A DNA stretch of 64,000 bases from Aliikangiella maris (lineage in GTDB: Bacteria > Pseudomonadota > Gammaproteobacteria > Enterobacterales > Kangiellaceae), in contig NZ_JBFDAH010000024.1 in the NCBI RefSeq assembly GCF_040719265.1, positions 11,585 to 75,584 on the forward strand, written 5' to 3'. The position numbers and the translations under genes were made by a program. Position 1 is the stretch's first letter. Each line of letters opens with the position of its first letter. Positions 9,688 through 18,182 of the stretch are shown here, one piece after another. The notes below the pieces were generated by a model. The model had not been told where the DNA came from. It saw nothing but the letters and a program-made list of their open reading frames with translations, and ran no database searches.

Positions 9688-11430
9688 TCAATCGGTATTC
9701 ACATATCGTAATGAAATATTTTTAGGATGAACCGATGAAGGAAGTAGCGATAAAACAATCATAGCAAACATAAATAAACTGTCGTTTAATGGTAGCTTTT
9801 CATTAAGAACTTCCTGCATAGACTCTTCGCGCATACTATGCGGACCTTCGATTCGGTAACAAGCTTGGTTAAATGAATAAAACCACATTTTGACAAAAAG
9901 TTTAGGGTGAAGAAGTAATTTCCACATAGGAATATGACAGCCAATCTCTTTTGCAATGGCATCAAGAAACATAATTTGTGACGGCATCGATTCGGTATGT
10001 CTTGGGCTGAGGCTCATCCAGTGCTCTTCCCACTGTTTTTCTTTCTCTATCCTTTCCATTAAATTATCGGGCAAATTAATATTGTTGCTGCATAACTGGG
10101 CAAAGTATCGAGCCTGCATTTCGGCGCAAATTGGTATACCTCCGCTGATAGGTCTTAAAAAGCCAATCATCGCTAGTCGCCCATTGCAATCTGGATGAAA
10201 TGCATGTTTATAGAGGTTTCTTACATTATTGTCTTTGATTTCAATATTCTTGAAAATAGAAAAGTCTTTTAAAAAGCCTGTACATAAAACAATGGTGTCG
10301 AATGCTTGCATGGTTGTATCTTTAAAGTGTACGGTATTACCGTCGATATAGTCGATGCCTGTCTCTTGAACTTTAATTTTTCCATTGATAATGTTAGGTA
10401 CAAAACTGACGTTCTTGCAAAATATAATTTTTTGTGACCAATTGCCTGCACCTTTATGAGAAGTTTTGTTCCAGCGGTCAATGAAGTCTCTAACTTCTTT
10501 GGTGTTTTCTGTATACATATCAACTTTAGATGGATAGGCTGGCTGACCCATATCGTTTATTGAGCTAAGTGTTTTTTTACTGTGATCAATACCAAATAAC
10601 TTGCCTATAAGTTTTAAGGGAATTGAAAGCAGCCCATATAAGTTGACGACAGAAATAAATAATTTTTTGAGAAACCAATTATCCTGACTGAAAGATTTAA
10701 GTTGGTACTTAAAGCCTGTAGAACGGATCCACATTTCATGATGGTGTGACCGCGTTGTTAAACTGTCAGTAGCATAGTGACCATAAATTAATCGTGGCAG
10801 TAAAAACGTATGAGAGCGAATAGAAACGGTACAAGATTCAGAGACATTTGATATTTCTCGTAAAATATCGGCACTTGACTCTGCTAATCCAATCACTAAC
10901 ACTTTTTTTCCAACGAAATTTCGATTGTTTCGATATTCACTTGAATGAATCACATTACCTGAAAAATTTTTAATTTCGGGAATCTCTCTATTAGGCTTTT
11001 TGAATGGACCACTACAAACAGCAAGTGCTTCAAAGTTATATGTTTTTATATGAGCATTACTATCCCTCACAACGATCGACCAACTGCCATCTGCTTGATG
11101 AATAATTTCTTCAACCATGGAGTTAAACTGGATATGTTGCTTAAGCTGATAGTGCTCACAATAATTTTGCAGATATTTTAAGTAGCCTTTATGATCGGTA
11201 AATGTTCGCTCACCTTTATGCATAAAATCGGAAAAAGCCATCATCTTCATTGAAATTGTGAGCATTAAATTGTCGTAAGCTTTCATTTGATCTTTATCAT
11301 CAGGTGTACGATACCAGATGCCGCCAATATCTTCATTCTTTTCAAAGCAAGTCACTTCATGGTTTTCATCAATTAATTGTTTAATTGTGGTTAACCCAGA
11401 AGGTCCTGCGCCGATGACACAAACTTTCAT
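9688..11430 (-). CDS. flavin-containing monooxygenase (FMO-like)
   Basis: An FAD- and NADPH-dependent oxygenase of about 580 residues. The N-terminal FAD Rossmann motif is VCVIGAGPSG at residues 3-12. The FMO-type signature FSGNVIHSSEYR is followed by the second nucleotide motif VLVIGLAESSADI. Its first glycine-rich positions deviate from the usual GxGxSG, which leaves cofactor preference uncertain. The start was placed at 11430, because AAGGA lies at a normal distance upstream and the FAD motif follows at once; an in-frame extension to 11484 is possible but adds nothing recognisable. It stands alone on its strand. It could instead be a Baeyer-Villiger enzyme; the substrate cannot be told. 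Confidence 0.85.
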   Translation of the reverse strand: MKVCVIGAGPSGLTTIKQLIDENHEVTCFEKNEDIGGIWYRTPDDKDQMKAYDNLMLTISMKMMAFSDFMHKGERTFTDHKGYLKYLQNYCEHYQLKQHIQFNSMVEEIIHQADGSWSIVVRDSNAHIKTYNFEALAVCSGPFKKPNREIPEIKNFSGNVIHSSEYRNNRNFVGKKVLVIGLAESSADILREISNVSESCTVSIRSHTFLLPRLIYGHYATDSLTTRSHHHEMWIRSTGFKYQLKSFSQDNWFLKKLFISVVNLYGLLSIPLKLIGKLFGIDHSKKTLSSINDMGQPAYPSKVDMYTENTKEVRDFIDRWNKTSHKGAGNWSQKIIFCKNVSFVPNIINGKIKVQETGIDYIDGNTVHFKDTTMQAFDTIVLCTGFLKDFSIFKNIEIKDNNVRNLYKHAFHPDCNGRLAMIGFLRPISGGIPICAEMQARYFAQLCSNNINLPDNLMERIEKEKQWEEHWMSLSPRHTESMPSQIMFLDAIAKEIGCHIPMWKLLLHPKLFVKMWFYSFNQACYRIEGPHSMREESMQEVLNEKLPLNDSLFMFAMIVLSLLPSSVHPKNISLRYVNTD

Positions 11431-11671
11431 AATGATTTCCTTACATTGGTTTAAATTAATGTTAATTCTTTTTTTGAATTTCAATTTGAGTTTCTTGATA
11501 TTATGGTTAAGTGATTTATCAGAATAGCTGATAAAGCAAGCTTATAAATTGACGTTTTAAAATATTTTAGTCTTCTGTTTTTTTGTTTTTTGATAGGCAT
11601 GTCTCAAGTCTTTGAGAGAAAAAGTAGAAATGAAGATAAAAAAATTAATGGTAATTATTTTGGGAATGGCA

Positions 11672-12562
11672 TTAAAATGAGTTTTTTTCTGACTTAACTT
11701 GTTCTAAATTTATTATCATTGCTGGATGGCGAAGTTTAATTTTGCGAAGCCCTTTATTTAGATAAACATATCCACGTAAAATAATTTTTTTACCAACTTG
11801 AAGCTGTTTTAATGACACTGTTTCTGACTGAAACGTCGCTGACTTAGTCGTCATTGATTTGACTTTTTGTGATGAAGGAGAAAAATACGGTTGGTCTTTT
11901 TTAGAAATAATTACCCACAAAGTATGATCTAAATGAAAGTGAAATTCACTACGCGTTAATCGTATCTCTGTAATTGTCCCTTGTATTTGATGGAATCCAG
12001 ATGAATATTGTAAATTTTTAGCTGCAATAGGTTGAAATTGATTGTTTTGCCAAAGGCCTGCTTTTTTGTTTCTGGCTGTTTGTTCGGCTTGTTGTAAGCA
12101 ATCAACAAACATTATATTAGGAGGAATGACTAGTAACTGAGCAAATCCAGAGGTAAGCATCGCCGAATTGATGAATTGACCTTTTTCATTGAAAGCCAGT
12201 GCTAGAGTACGGCCATATTTATCCTGACTGCGCACATCTGGTAGCCAATAGATTGGTTGTCCTGGTTTAACTAACTGGTGAAGATGATGTTGTGCTGATT
12301 TTGCTAAAGGCTCGGCTGGCTTGGTTGAGCGTGGGTTTATTTCTGGTGCGTTGATGTGCAATAACCGGAGTTTATGCCCACTATGCGTATGGATCGTGTC
12401 GCCATCAGGAATCCAGCGTACCGTATCGGTTTGAAGACTGGGTTTAAGCGTTGCAAAACTAGGACAGAGTTCTTGCGCTTTGGCTAATACAAAACATAGT
12501 GGTAAAACACAGACAATAAAAAAGACGCTGGAGCGCGTCTTTTTCGAAAACTGGCATTGCAA
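11672..12562 (-). CDS. SNase-like (thermonuclease) domain protein, exported
   Basis: A 296-residue protein with an N-terminal hydrophobic segment (about residues 12-28) that looks like a signal peptide, then a staphylococcal-nuclease fold. Active-site markers are PDGDT, the Arg in KLRLLHINAPE, the Glu of the same motif, and the Arg of YGRTLA. The position equivalent to the calcium-binding Asp40 is Asn (HINAPE), so metal binding may differ. About 120 C-terminal residues are unassigned. The best start is a TTG at 12562 with no clear ribosome site. It lies just after rpmE, and the rpmE-type terminator hairpin falls inside its first codons. The rpmE-SNase adjacency is also found in pseudomonads. 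Confidence 0.8.
   Translation of the reverse strand: MQCQFSKKTRSSVFFIVCVLPLCFVLAKAQELCPSFATLKPSLQTDTVRWIPDGDTIHTHSGHKLRLLHINAPEINPRSTKPAEPLAKSAQHHLHQLVKPGQPIYWLPDVRSQDKYGRTLALAFNEKGQFINSAMLTSGFAQLLVIPPNIMFVDCLQQAEQTARNKKAGLWQNNQFQPIAAKNLQYSSGFHQIQGTITEIRLTRSEFHFHLDHTLWVIISKKDQPYFSPSSQKVKSMTTKSATFQSETVSLKQLQVGKKIILRGYVYLNKGLRKIKLRHPAMIINLEQVKSEKNSF
12519..12544 (-). terminator. terminator hairpin after rpmE, overlapping the SNase reading frame
   Basis: A 10-bp stem (aaaaagacgc at 12519-12528, gcgtcttttt at 12535-12544) with a 6-nt loop. Read on the minus strand it ends in a run of T. It is 45 bases past the rpmE stop but inside codons about 7-15 of the predicted SNase gene. Confidence 0.7.
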
Positions 12563-12589
12563 GGGAATGCAACTATCAATTGTTGACTA

Positions 12590-12805
12590 TTATTTGTTCA
12601 GCGAACGAGAACCAAAACGTTTACGGAACTTATCAACTCGGCCACCAGTATCAACCATTTTCTGCTTACCCGTGTAAAATGGGTGACAGGCTGCGCATAC
12701 ATCAAGATTGATGTCTCTACACAGAGTTGAACCTACTTCAATGGTATTACCGCAGCTGCAAGTTGCTGTAACTGTTTCATAATTAGGATGAATTTCTGCT
12801 TTCAT
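12590..12805 (-). CDS. rpmE: 50S ribosomal protein L31, zinc-binding form
   Basis: A 71-residue ribosomal protein of the 50S subunit that bridges to the 30S head. Cys16, Cys18, Cys37 and Cys40 form the zinc site of the C+ form. Ending in KFRKRFGSR, it has the length usual for the family. Its mRNA probably ends at the hairpin just downstream. The zinc-binding form often coexists with a zinc-free paralogue under Zur control, but no paralogue or Zur box was seen here. Confidence 0.97.
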   Translation of the reverse strand: MKAEIHPNYETVTATCSCGNTIEVGSTLCRDINLDVCAACHPFYTGKQKMVDTGGRVDKFRKRFGSRSLNK

Positions 12806-13346
12806 TGTGAAATCTCTTGTTTTTGCATATCGCCAGATGGGCCAGTTTATCTATAGCTAAATGCTCTAAATATTAAGTTTTTAGAGTTTCAAAGCATTAA
12901 AACTGCTCAAATACCATACACAGATTAAATGGAGGCCGGATCTTACCCATGAAAAAGCATAAATGCAAGTATCTAGGAGTGGTTTTGTTTGCCGTGGTCA
13001 TTGCCTGACACATCGAAGCTGACGTAGATACGACCAACGATTAGTGGCTTGCAAATAAATGTTGATATATGGAGAGTTAAACGAAGTAAAATTCAAATAG
13101 TGTAAGGCTAAGTTGAATTAAAATCTCTTTTTGAGAAAATTTTAAGCAGAGCCAAAAGTCGAGGATTGATATGGAGTCAATTAGCAGAGAGTTGGCGTGG
13201 AGCTTGACGAAGCAATCTACTTTTAGCCTGCCGCGAATCCGATATTGCTTAAACAGAGGAAAGCAATTTTTCGGCATTATCGTTTTCTCTTTCTTTCTCA
13301 ATAATTTTAAAAATAAAAAATCTTAAGAAAAATTTTAAAAAAATCC
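12806..13346. other. intergenic region between rpmE and hsp20 with a tiny peptide frame
   Basis: Mostly non-coding. On the plus strand, 12949-13008 reads as a 19-residue frame starting MKKHKCKYLGVVLFAVVIA, a basic then hydrophobic peptide like the start of a secreted protein. GGAGG lies 13 bases upstream, which is further than usual. The frame continues past the TGA for 11 residues to another stop, which suggests a decayed gene. The rest shows no RNA gene or clear structure. Confidence 0.4.
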
Positions 13347-13374
13347 CTTGAAAATAAAAATCACACCACTATAT
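13347..13374 (+). promoter_or_regulatory. sigma-32 (RpoH)-type heat-shock promoter
   Basis: CTTGAAA at 13347-13353, a 13-bp spacer, then CACTATAT at 13367-13374. The -35 matches the RpoH consensus fully, and the -10 matches CCCCATNT at six of eight positions. It lies about 110 bases before the small heat-shock gene. Confidence 0.75.
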
Positions 13375-13379
13375 ATCAG

Positions 13380-13483
13380 TCAGAGGCGCAAAACTCTGAA
13401 AACCGGTTTAAAGACTTTTGCTCAGAAGTATTTTATTGAAATTTAATTTTAACTTTTTATAGATTTTTTCTGAGGAGATTCAC
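13380..13483 (+). promoter_or_regulatory. ROSE-like RNA thermometer leader of hsp20
   Basis: The leader forms a first hairpin (tcagag/ctctga, 13380-13385 with 13394-13399) and a final hairpin that hides the ribosome site. CTCAGAA at 13421-13427 pairs with TTCTGAG at 13468-13474. The pairing continues past a G-G mismatch (13420/13475) so that UUGCU lies opposite the Shine-Dalgarno AGGAG (13473-13477). A UYGCU strand facing the ribosome site with an opposed G is the hallmark of ROSE elements, which melt on heating. This is a reading from sequence only. Confidence 0.65.
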
Positions 13484-13897
13484 ATGAATATGTTACGTAT
13501 TAATCCTTTCCGTGATTTAGAAAGCTGGTTTAACACCTATAATCGACCACTTGCTAATTTTGACAAGTCATCTAATGAGTGGGCCCCGAGCGTTGATATT
13601 ATTGAAAATGACGAAAGCTTTGTGATTAAAGCAGAGTTGGCAGGCATACCTAAAGATGATATTAAGGTTTCTATTGATAATCGAGTATTGACACTTAGTG
13701 GTGAGCGAAAGTCTGAAGTAAAAGACGAAAAGCATCACCGTATTGAAAGATTTTATGGCAGTTTTTCGCGTAGTTTTGCATTGCCTGAAAATATTGATGA
13801 AGAAAATATTAAGGCAGAAAATAAAGATGGTGTGTTGAGCTTGACCATACCTAAAGCATTACCAAAACAATCGTTAAAACAAATTGAAATACATTAA
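13484..13897 (+). CDS. small heat-shock protein, Hsp20/alpha-crystallin family
   Basis: A 137-residue cytoplasmic holdase chaperone that binds unfolding proteins without ATP. The alpha-crystallin domain runs from about residue 32 (WAPSVDIIENDESFVIKAEL) through LSGERKSE to GVLSLTIPK, and the IxI/V-type tail follows. The N-terminus MLRINPFRDLESWF is usual for the class A bacterial form. It is a single gene between a heat-shock promoter with a thermosensing leader and a strong terminator, so control is probably both transcriptional and translational. Confidence 0.95.
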   Translation: MNMLRINPFRDLESWFNTYNRPLANFDKSSNEWAPSVDIIENDESFVIKAELAGIPKDDIKVSIDNRVLTLSGERKSEVKDEKHHRIERFYGSFSRSFALPENIDEENIKAENKDGVLSLTIPKALPKQSLKQIEIH

Positions 13898-14029
13898 TGT
13901 CGATTTAGCGATTAATAGCGTTTTTGTTTTATTGGTAATAGCTGTTTTGATTTGTTTGTTTAATTTGTGATTAGATAGTTCTTTTATTACTTTACGCCAG
14001 AATGCGTTAACTTTTATGAATGATTTTTA

Positions 14030-14056
14030 AGCCGACACATTATTGTCGGCTTTTTT
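14030..14056 (+). terminator. Rho-independent terminator of hsp20
   Basis: agccgaca at 14030-14037 pairs with tgtcggct at 14044-14051 around a 6-nt loop, followed directly by TTTTT. It is a standard intrinsic terminator 130 bases after the stop codon. Confidence 0.85.
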
Positions 14057-14448
14057 ATTATGAATTAAAGCATTAGTTGAGTACAGAGTATTTTACTACG
14101 GTAGTTGTTGACGTTAATTAATTACGGTTAAAACTTAATGGAGTAATGGAAAAAAAGTGTATTAATTTGTCTATTGTTTATGTGTTTTTAAGAATCGGAT
14201 AATGATTTTCTTAATCTCTTAAGAATATAAATAATCAGCTATATTATTTACTATGGTTATGCGCTTGCATTTTAACTATACGACTTCTAGAATATTTTGT
14301 TACATATTGAATATTCGCAGTAAGTTACTTCAATTAGCCTTACCTGTTTTATTAATGACTGATAGCACTTGCCATGTACAGAGCACTCCTTACAAGACTG
14401 TCAGTAAAATATGGATTGGTCAGGAAAAGCAAGTGATTTTTCGATTTT
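14057..14448. other. intergenic region, nothing recognised
   Basis: AT-rich DNA between the hsp20 terminator and a decayed sensor gene. It probably holds the old promoter of that gene. A 67-codon frame at 14253-14456 has no protein-like character and overlaps the next gene's start. Confidence 0.5.
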
Positions 14449-15131
14449 ATGTATAAAAATAAATTGTTTTATTACCGTCAAATTTTTTTATATGTTTTCA
14501 CCTTAATCTGTTTTCACCAATCATTAATTGCGAGCGAATTTGAATATACCTTTAAGCAACTCTCTACAATAGAGGGCTTAAGTCAAGGTTCAGTTGTCGA
14601 TATTGAAGAGGATTTTGAGGGAAATATTTGGTTAGCAACCTTTAATGGACTGAATCGATATGATGACATCCGTATTTATCCTTATTTAAAAAATCTACCC
14701 AATTTTTCAATACCCCATAATGAAATTGTTGACTTGGAAATTGCACCTGATGGACGACTTTGGGCGCTTTCTAATCAATCAATCTTCTATCGGAAAGCTA
14801 CAAAGATTTAGGATTTGCTAATTTCCCATTTCGAATGACGCTCTCTGCTGATAATACTTTATGGCTGGCTTCGTTAAAACAGGTTTATCAATTAGATTTT
14901 AATCAGCTAAATAGCAATGCACAAAATTTACTTCCAGCCAAACCTGTATTGATGGCAAATGATGACAGTAATAATATCTATTATGGATTGAATGAAGGAA
15001 AAATTTATCGTCAAACTAACTTGTCAAATCAGCTTGAACGTCTTCCTTTAATTTTTAACCAAAATCGAGTGATTACTCTACGTCAGATCGCACAGCCGCA
15101 GACGCTTTTTATTTGCCCCTTATTTTTTTGA
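14449..15131 (+). pseudogene. remnant of an exported beta-propeller sensor protein
   Basis: The first part (14449-14811) encodes a signal peptide and the start of a two-component-regulator propeller (FKQLSTIEGLSQGSVV, then DFEGNIWLATFNGLNRYD). This arrangement is known from the N-termini of hybrid sensor kinases and GGDEF proteins. Near 14785-14793 the frame shifts by one base: the second frame continues as ESYKDLGFANFPFR and then repeats the propeller pattern (NTLWLASLKQVYQLD) until a stop at 15131. No membrane segment, kinase or cyclase domain follows, so the gene is both frameshifted and truncated. Confidence 0.7.
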
Positions 15132-15210
15132 AGCTAACCCGCTCGAATTTGAAATTAATACCGAATGTAAAACTCGTGACGATATCTTTATCAAGCAATT
15201 TTAATAGTGA

Positions 15211-15637
15211 CTGACCGATGAACAAAACTTTCCGCAGCACCTTTGGCGAATCGTCGAAAAAATTGGTCATTACCACGGCTTAACTATTCAGTCCTGGTAT
15301 ACCGAGGATGATGTCATCGATGACTTAGTCCACCTCATCAAAATTCAAACGATTATTGTGTATAACTGTTTAATTCGAGATGAATATGAATTAGAGGGCT
15401 TCCTCGGTGATTATGGTTGGGGTAATAATCAAATCGAATACATAGAGCGCTATCGGGCNTCGAGATGAATATGAATTAGAGGGCTTCCTCGGTGATTATG
15501 GTTGGGGTAATAATCAAATCGAATACATAGAGCGCTATCGGGCCGAAAATGGGGAGTATGATCCCAATTTGACCTTTTATAAACAAGTCTTGACAGAGAG
15601 TCATAGCTCAATCTTTTTGAGCCATTTGCCTATGTGA
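15211..15637 (+). pseudogene. broken ORF of unknown function containing an N and an 84-bp duplication
   Basis: From 15211, just after a TAA-TAG-TGA triplet of stops, a protein-like frame reads LTDEQNFPQHLWRIVEKIGH and continues to an Asn/Tyr/Glu-rich end at 15637. It is interrupted at 15459 by an undetermined base followed by an exact repeat of the preceding 84 bases. Removing one copy plus the N (85 nt) restores a single frame, so the break is probably in the assembly rather than in the genome. The family is not recognised. No proper start codon or ribosome site is visible, so the 5' end may be missing too. Confidence 0.5.
15375..15543 (+). repeat. 84-bp direct duplication separated by a single N
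   Basis: 15375-15458 is repeated without change at 15460-15543, with the only ambiguous base of the window (15459) between the copies. This is the expected look of two contig ends that overlap but were joined with a placeholder. Confidence 0.9.
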
Positions 15638-15652
15638 TGGTGATAGCAAATA

Positions 15653-17140
15653 TTAATTCGCCATCACCGTTCTATCCTTGGCCCATTCGCGCAGCGCTTG
15701 CATTTTTTCTCCCATCACAACAGATAATGGGCGGGTTTGTTGTATTTCAGTAAGAATGGCTTGTGTCGATAAACCATGATTTTCTGAATAAGCATGGTAT
15801 AGTGCTGAAACAACAGCTTGTTCAATTTCTGAACCGGTAAAGCCTTCGCTTGCTTCGGCAAGGGTGGTTAAATCAATCGTTTCAAGAGGTTGTTGACGTC
15901 TTTTGATATGAATGGAAAAAATGGTTTTGCGAGTTTCAAAATCGGGTAAATCAACGAAAAATATTTCATCTAGCCTTCCTTTCCTTAGCAATTCTGGTGG
16001 TAATCTTGATATGTCATTTGCGGTGGCAACAATAAAAACTTGTTTACGTTTTTCGGCCATCCAGGTAAGAAGGGTGCCTAAAACTCGTTGTGATGTGCCA
16101 CCATCACTTTCACCGCTCGAGACCCCCTTTTCGATTTCATCCAGCCAAAGTACACAGGGTGACATAAGTTCGCCCATTTTAAGTGCTTCGCGTAAATTCT
16201 TTTCTGTTTCACCATGAAACTTGTTGTAAAGTGCGCCAAAATCAAGTCGAAGTAATGGTACTCCCCACATACCGGCAACAGATTTTGCGGCTAAACTTTT
16301 TCCTCCGCCTTGAACACCAACCAGCATTAAACCCTTAGGCGGATCGAGAGGGATATTGCGATCGAGAAAAATGGCCTCCCGCTTTTTTAACCATTGTTTT
16401 AAGTAATTGAGTCCACCGACTTCGCTGAATTTTGAGGTTTCATATTCAAAACTTAGCACACCTTCCATATCGAGGAGCTCAAATTTGGCTTTGTTAATGG
16501 CGGGTAATTCATCTTCAGTAATTGCACCATCGCTGATCACATTGCGAATTAAGGTGCGTGCGTCGGCAAAGCTCATACCTTTTAAATTACGCACTAGTTT
16601 TTTCAGGGTTGGATTATCCGTTTTAACTTTTTGTCCTTGATGAGCTTTTGACCAGCGTTTGGCTTCATCGCGAACCAGGTTTTCCAATTGTTCTTCGTTA
16701 GGGATCGATAAACTGTATTTGGCCGAAAATCGTTTCACTTCGGCAGGTAAATGTAGTGAGTGAGAAATAAAAAATAAGGTATGTGCAACTTGCTGATGAT
16801 TTAGTGCTATTTCTTTAAGCTGGCGAACAACTTTGGGCGCATCTTCAAAATGAGGATGAAAATCACACAGAGCAAACAAGCAGGGGCGTTTGGAAGACTT
16901 TATTTCGGATAAGACGTCAAGTGGCTCTTGTGTATCATCTATTTCGGCTAAATCGTGTGCCAGATCAATACGGCGCATTCCATCAATATGGTCCCAGCAA
17001 AACAGAGGTTTATTGATAAACGCAGCAATATCGCCCAGTAGATTTAACGCACGCTTTTCCTCATGGGTTTCAATGGTGATTATTGGATATCCAGAATTAA
17101 TTAATAAACAAAGATCATTAAAATCAGTTTTACCGCTCAT
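15653..17140 (-). CDS. AAA+ ATPase of the Ycf46 type
   Basis: A 495-residue cytoplasmic protein. The N-terminal half (about 1-230) is a divergent, degenerate AAA-like region. The C-terminal half is an intact AAA module: Walker A GVQGGGKSLAAK, Walker B CVLWLDEIEKG, sensor-1 region VFIVATANDISRLPPELLRKGRLDEIFF, and a small helical lid. It resembles the FtsH AAA domain but has no membrane helix and no zinc-protease domain, as in Ycf46 of plastids and bacteria, whose role is poorly known. AGGAAAG precedes the ATG at a normal distance. It is a single gene next to the broken ORF. Confidence 0.85.
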   Translation of the reverse strand: MSGKTDFNDLCLLINSGYPIITIETHEEKRALNLLGDIAAFINKPLFCWDHIDGMRRIDLAHDLAEIDDTQEPLDVLSEIKSSKRPCLFALCDFHPHFEDAPKVVRQLKEIALNHQQVAHTLFFISHSLHLPAEVKRFSAKYSLSIPNEEQLENLVRDEAKRWSKAHQGQKVKTDNPTLKKLVRNLKGMSFADARTLIRNVISDGAITEDELPAINKAKFELLDMEGVLSFEYETSKFSEVGGLNYLKQWLKKREAIFLDRNIPLDPPKGLMLVGVQGGGKSLAAKSVAGMWGVPLLRLDFGALYNKFHGETEKNLREALKMGELMSPCVLWLDEIEKGVSSGESDGGTSQRVLGTLLTWMAEKRKQVFIVATANDISRLPPELLRKGRLDEIFFVDLPDFETRKTIFSIHIKRRQQPLETIDLTTLAEASEGFTGSEIEQAVVSALYHAYSENHGLSTQAILTEIQQTRPLSVVMGEKMQALREWAKDRTVMAN

Positions 17141-17258
17141 AGCTTTCCTAAATTATTTATTTCCAATTGGTTAACCGCTCGATTTCACTTAAAATAGGTG
17201 GAATATCTGAATTAGTCGACTCTTATTTTGATATGTTGATAATATCTATCATATTTAT

Positions 17259-17285
17259 AATACTTAATACTTAATACTTAATACT
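17259..17285. repeat. short tandem repeat, AATACTT units
   Basis: Almost four head-to-tail copies of the 7-bp unit aatactt in the gap between the Ycf46-like gene and coq7. A repeat of this kind can vary in copy number by slippage. Confidence 0.85.
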
Positions 17286-17419
17286 GGCGGCTAAATGGAT
17301 AGCGATTAGTTCAAGAGCCCACAGTATTTAAATAATCGGTAAATCCTCTAAATGCTTCAGGATTTTCCCAAGAGTCTACGGATTAATATTTTAGCCTTAT
17401 TTAAGAGAGTGTCTAGGTG

Positions 17420-18079
17420 ATGCGTCAAATTACCCCGCAAGATAAAGTTATAATGTTTGCTGATAATATGCTAAAAACGCTGTTTGGTGGTTATCAAGTA
17501 ACATCACGTCATAACCCGGCTAATGAAAAAGATAAACAACCCGTTAACGAGATTCCTGAAGCATTAACGCCTCAAGAGTCAAAACATGCCGCTGGATTAA
17601 TGCGAATTAACCACTGTGGCGAAGTTTGTGCGCAGGCTCTTTATCAGGGCCAGGCACTGACAGCACGATTGCCTGAAGTGCGTGATAAAATGGCGCAGGC
17701 AGCCATTGAAGAAAACGACCATCTTGATTGGTGTGCAACTCGGCTAGAGCAACTTGAGGCCTCACCGAGTAAATTAAACCCATTGTGGTATTTGGGATCG
17801 TTTTCTATTGGTGCGATAGCTGGCGCTATAGGTGATAAGTGGAGTTTGGGGTTTGTTGCTGAAACCGAATATCAAGTCGTACGCCATTTGGATGAGCATT
17901 TAACGAAACTACCTCAGTCTGATTGGCAAAGTCGCGCGATTATCACGCAAATGCGCGAGGATGAATTACAACATGCCACCACGGCCTTAGCTGCTGGCGG
18001 GAGCGCATTGCCGGTACCCATTCAAAAGTTAATGGGACTGATGTCAAAAGTAATGACATCAACGGTATATTATATTTAA
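17420..18079 (+). CDS. coq7: 5-demethoxyubiquinol hydroxylase, Coq7 family
   Basis: A diiron enzyme adding the C6 hydroxyl in ubiquinone synthesis, replacing UbiF in many proteobacteria. The 219-residue protein has the paired helices with iron ligands: the Glu of NHCGEVCAQALYQGQAL, EENDHLDW (ExxH), the Glu of FVAETEYQVV, and REDELQH. An adjacent GTG at 17417 is an alternative start one codon earlier. It is a single gene. The protein acts at the inner-membrane surface through the hydrophobic GSFSIGAIAGAIGDKW stretch. Confidence 0.95.
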   Translation: MRQITPQDKVIMFADNMLKTLFGGYQVTSRHNPANEKDKQPVNEIPEALTPQESKHAAGLMRINHCGEVCAQALYQGQALTARLPEVRDKMAQAAIEENDHLDWCATRLEQLEASPSKLNPLWYLGSFSIGAIAGAIGDKWSLGFVAETEYQVVRHLDEHLTKLPQSDWQSRAIITQMREDELQHATTALAAGGSALPVPIQKLMGLMSKVMTSTVYYI

Positions 18080-18182
18080 AGCAAATAAAATAAATGTATT
18101 GAAGGCTAGATATTTCTCTGCTAATTGGCGGTCATTCTACAAATTATTTTGTTACCACTGGCGATGTTTTGTGAACAGTCGA

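Noticed and set aside
13077..13301. 74-codon minus-strand frame before hsp20
   Set aside because: Composition follows local AT richness and no family is visible.
14253..14456. 67-codon frame before the decayed sensor gene
   Set aside because: Overlaps the start of the sensor remnant in another frame and lacks coding character.
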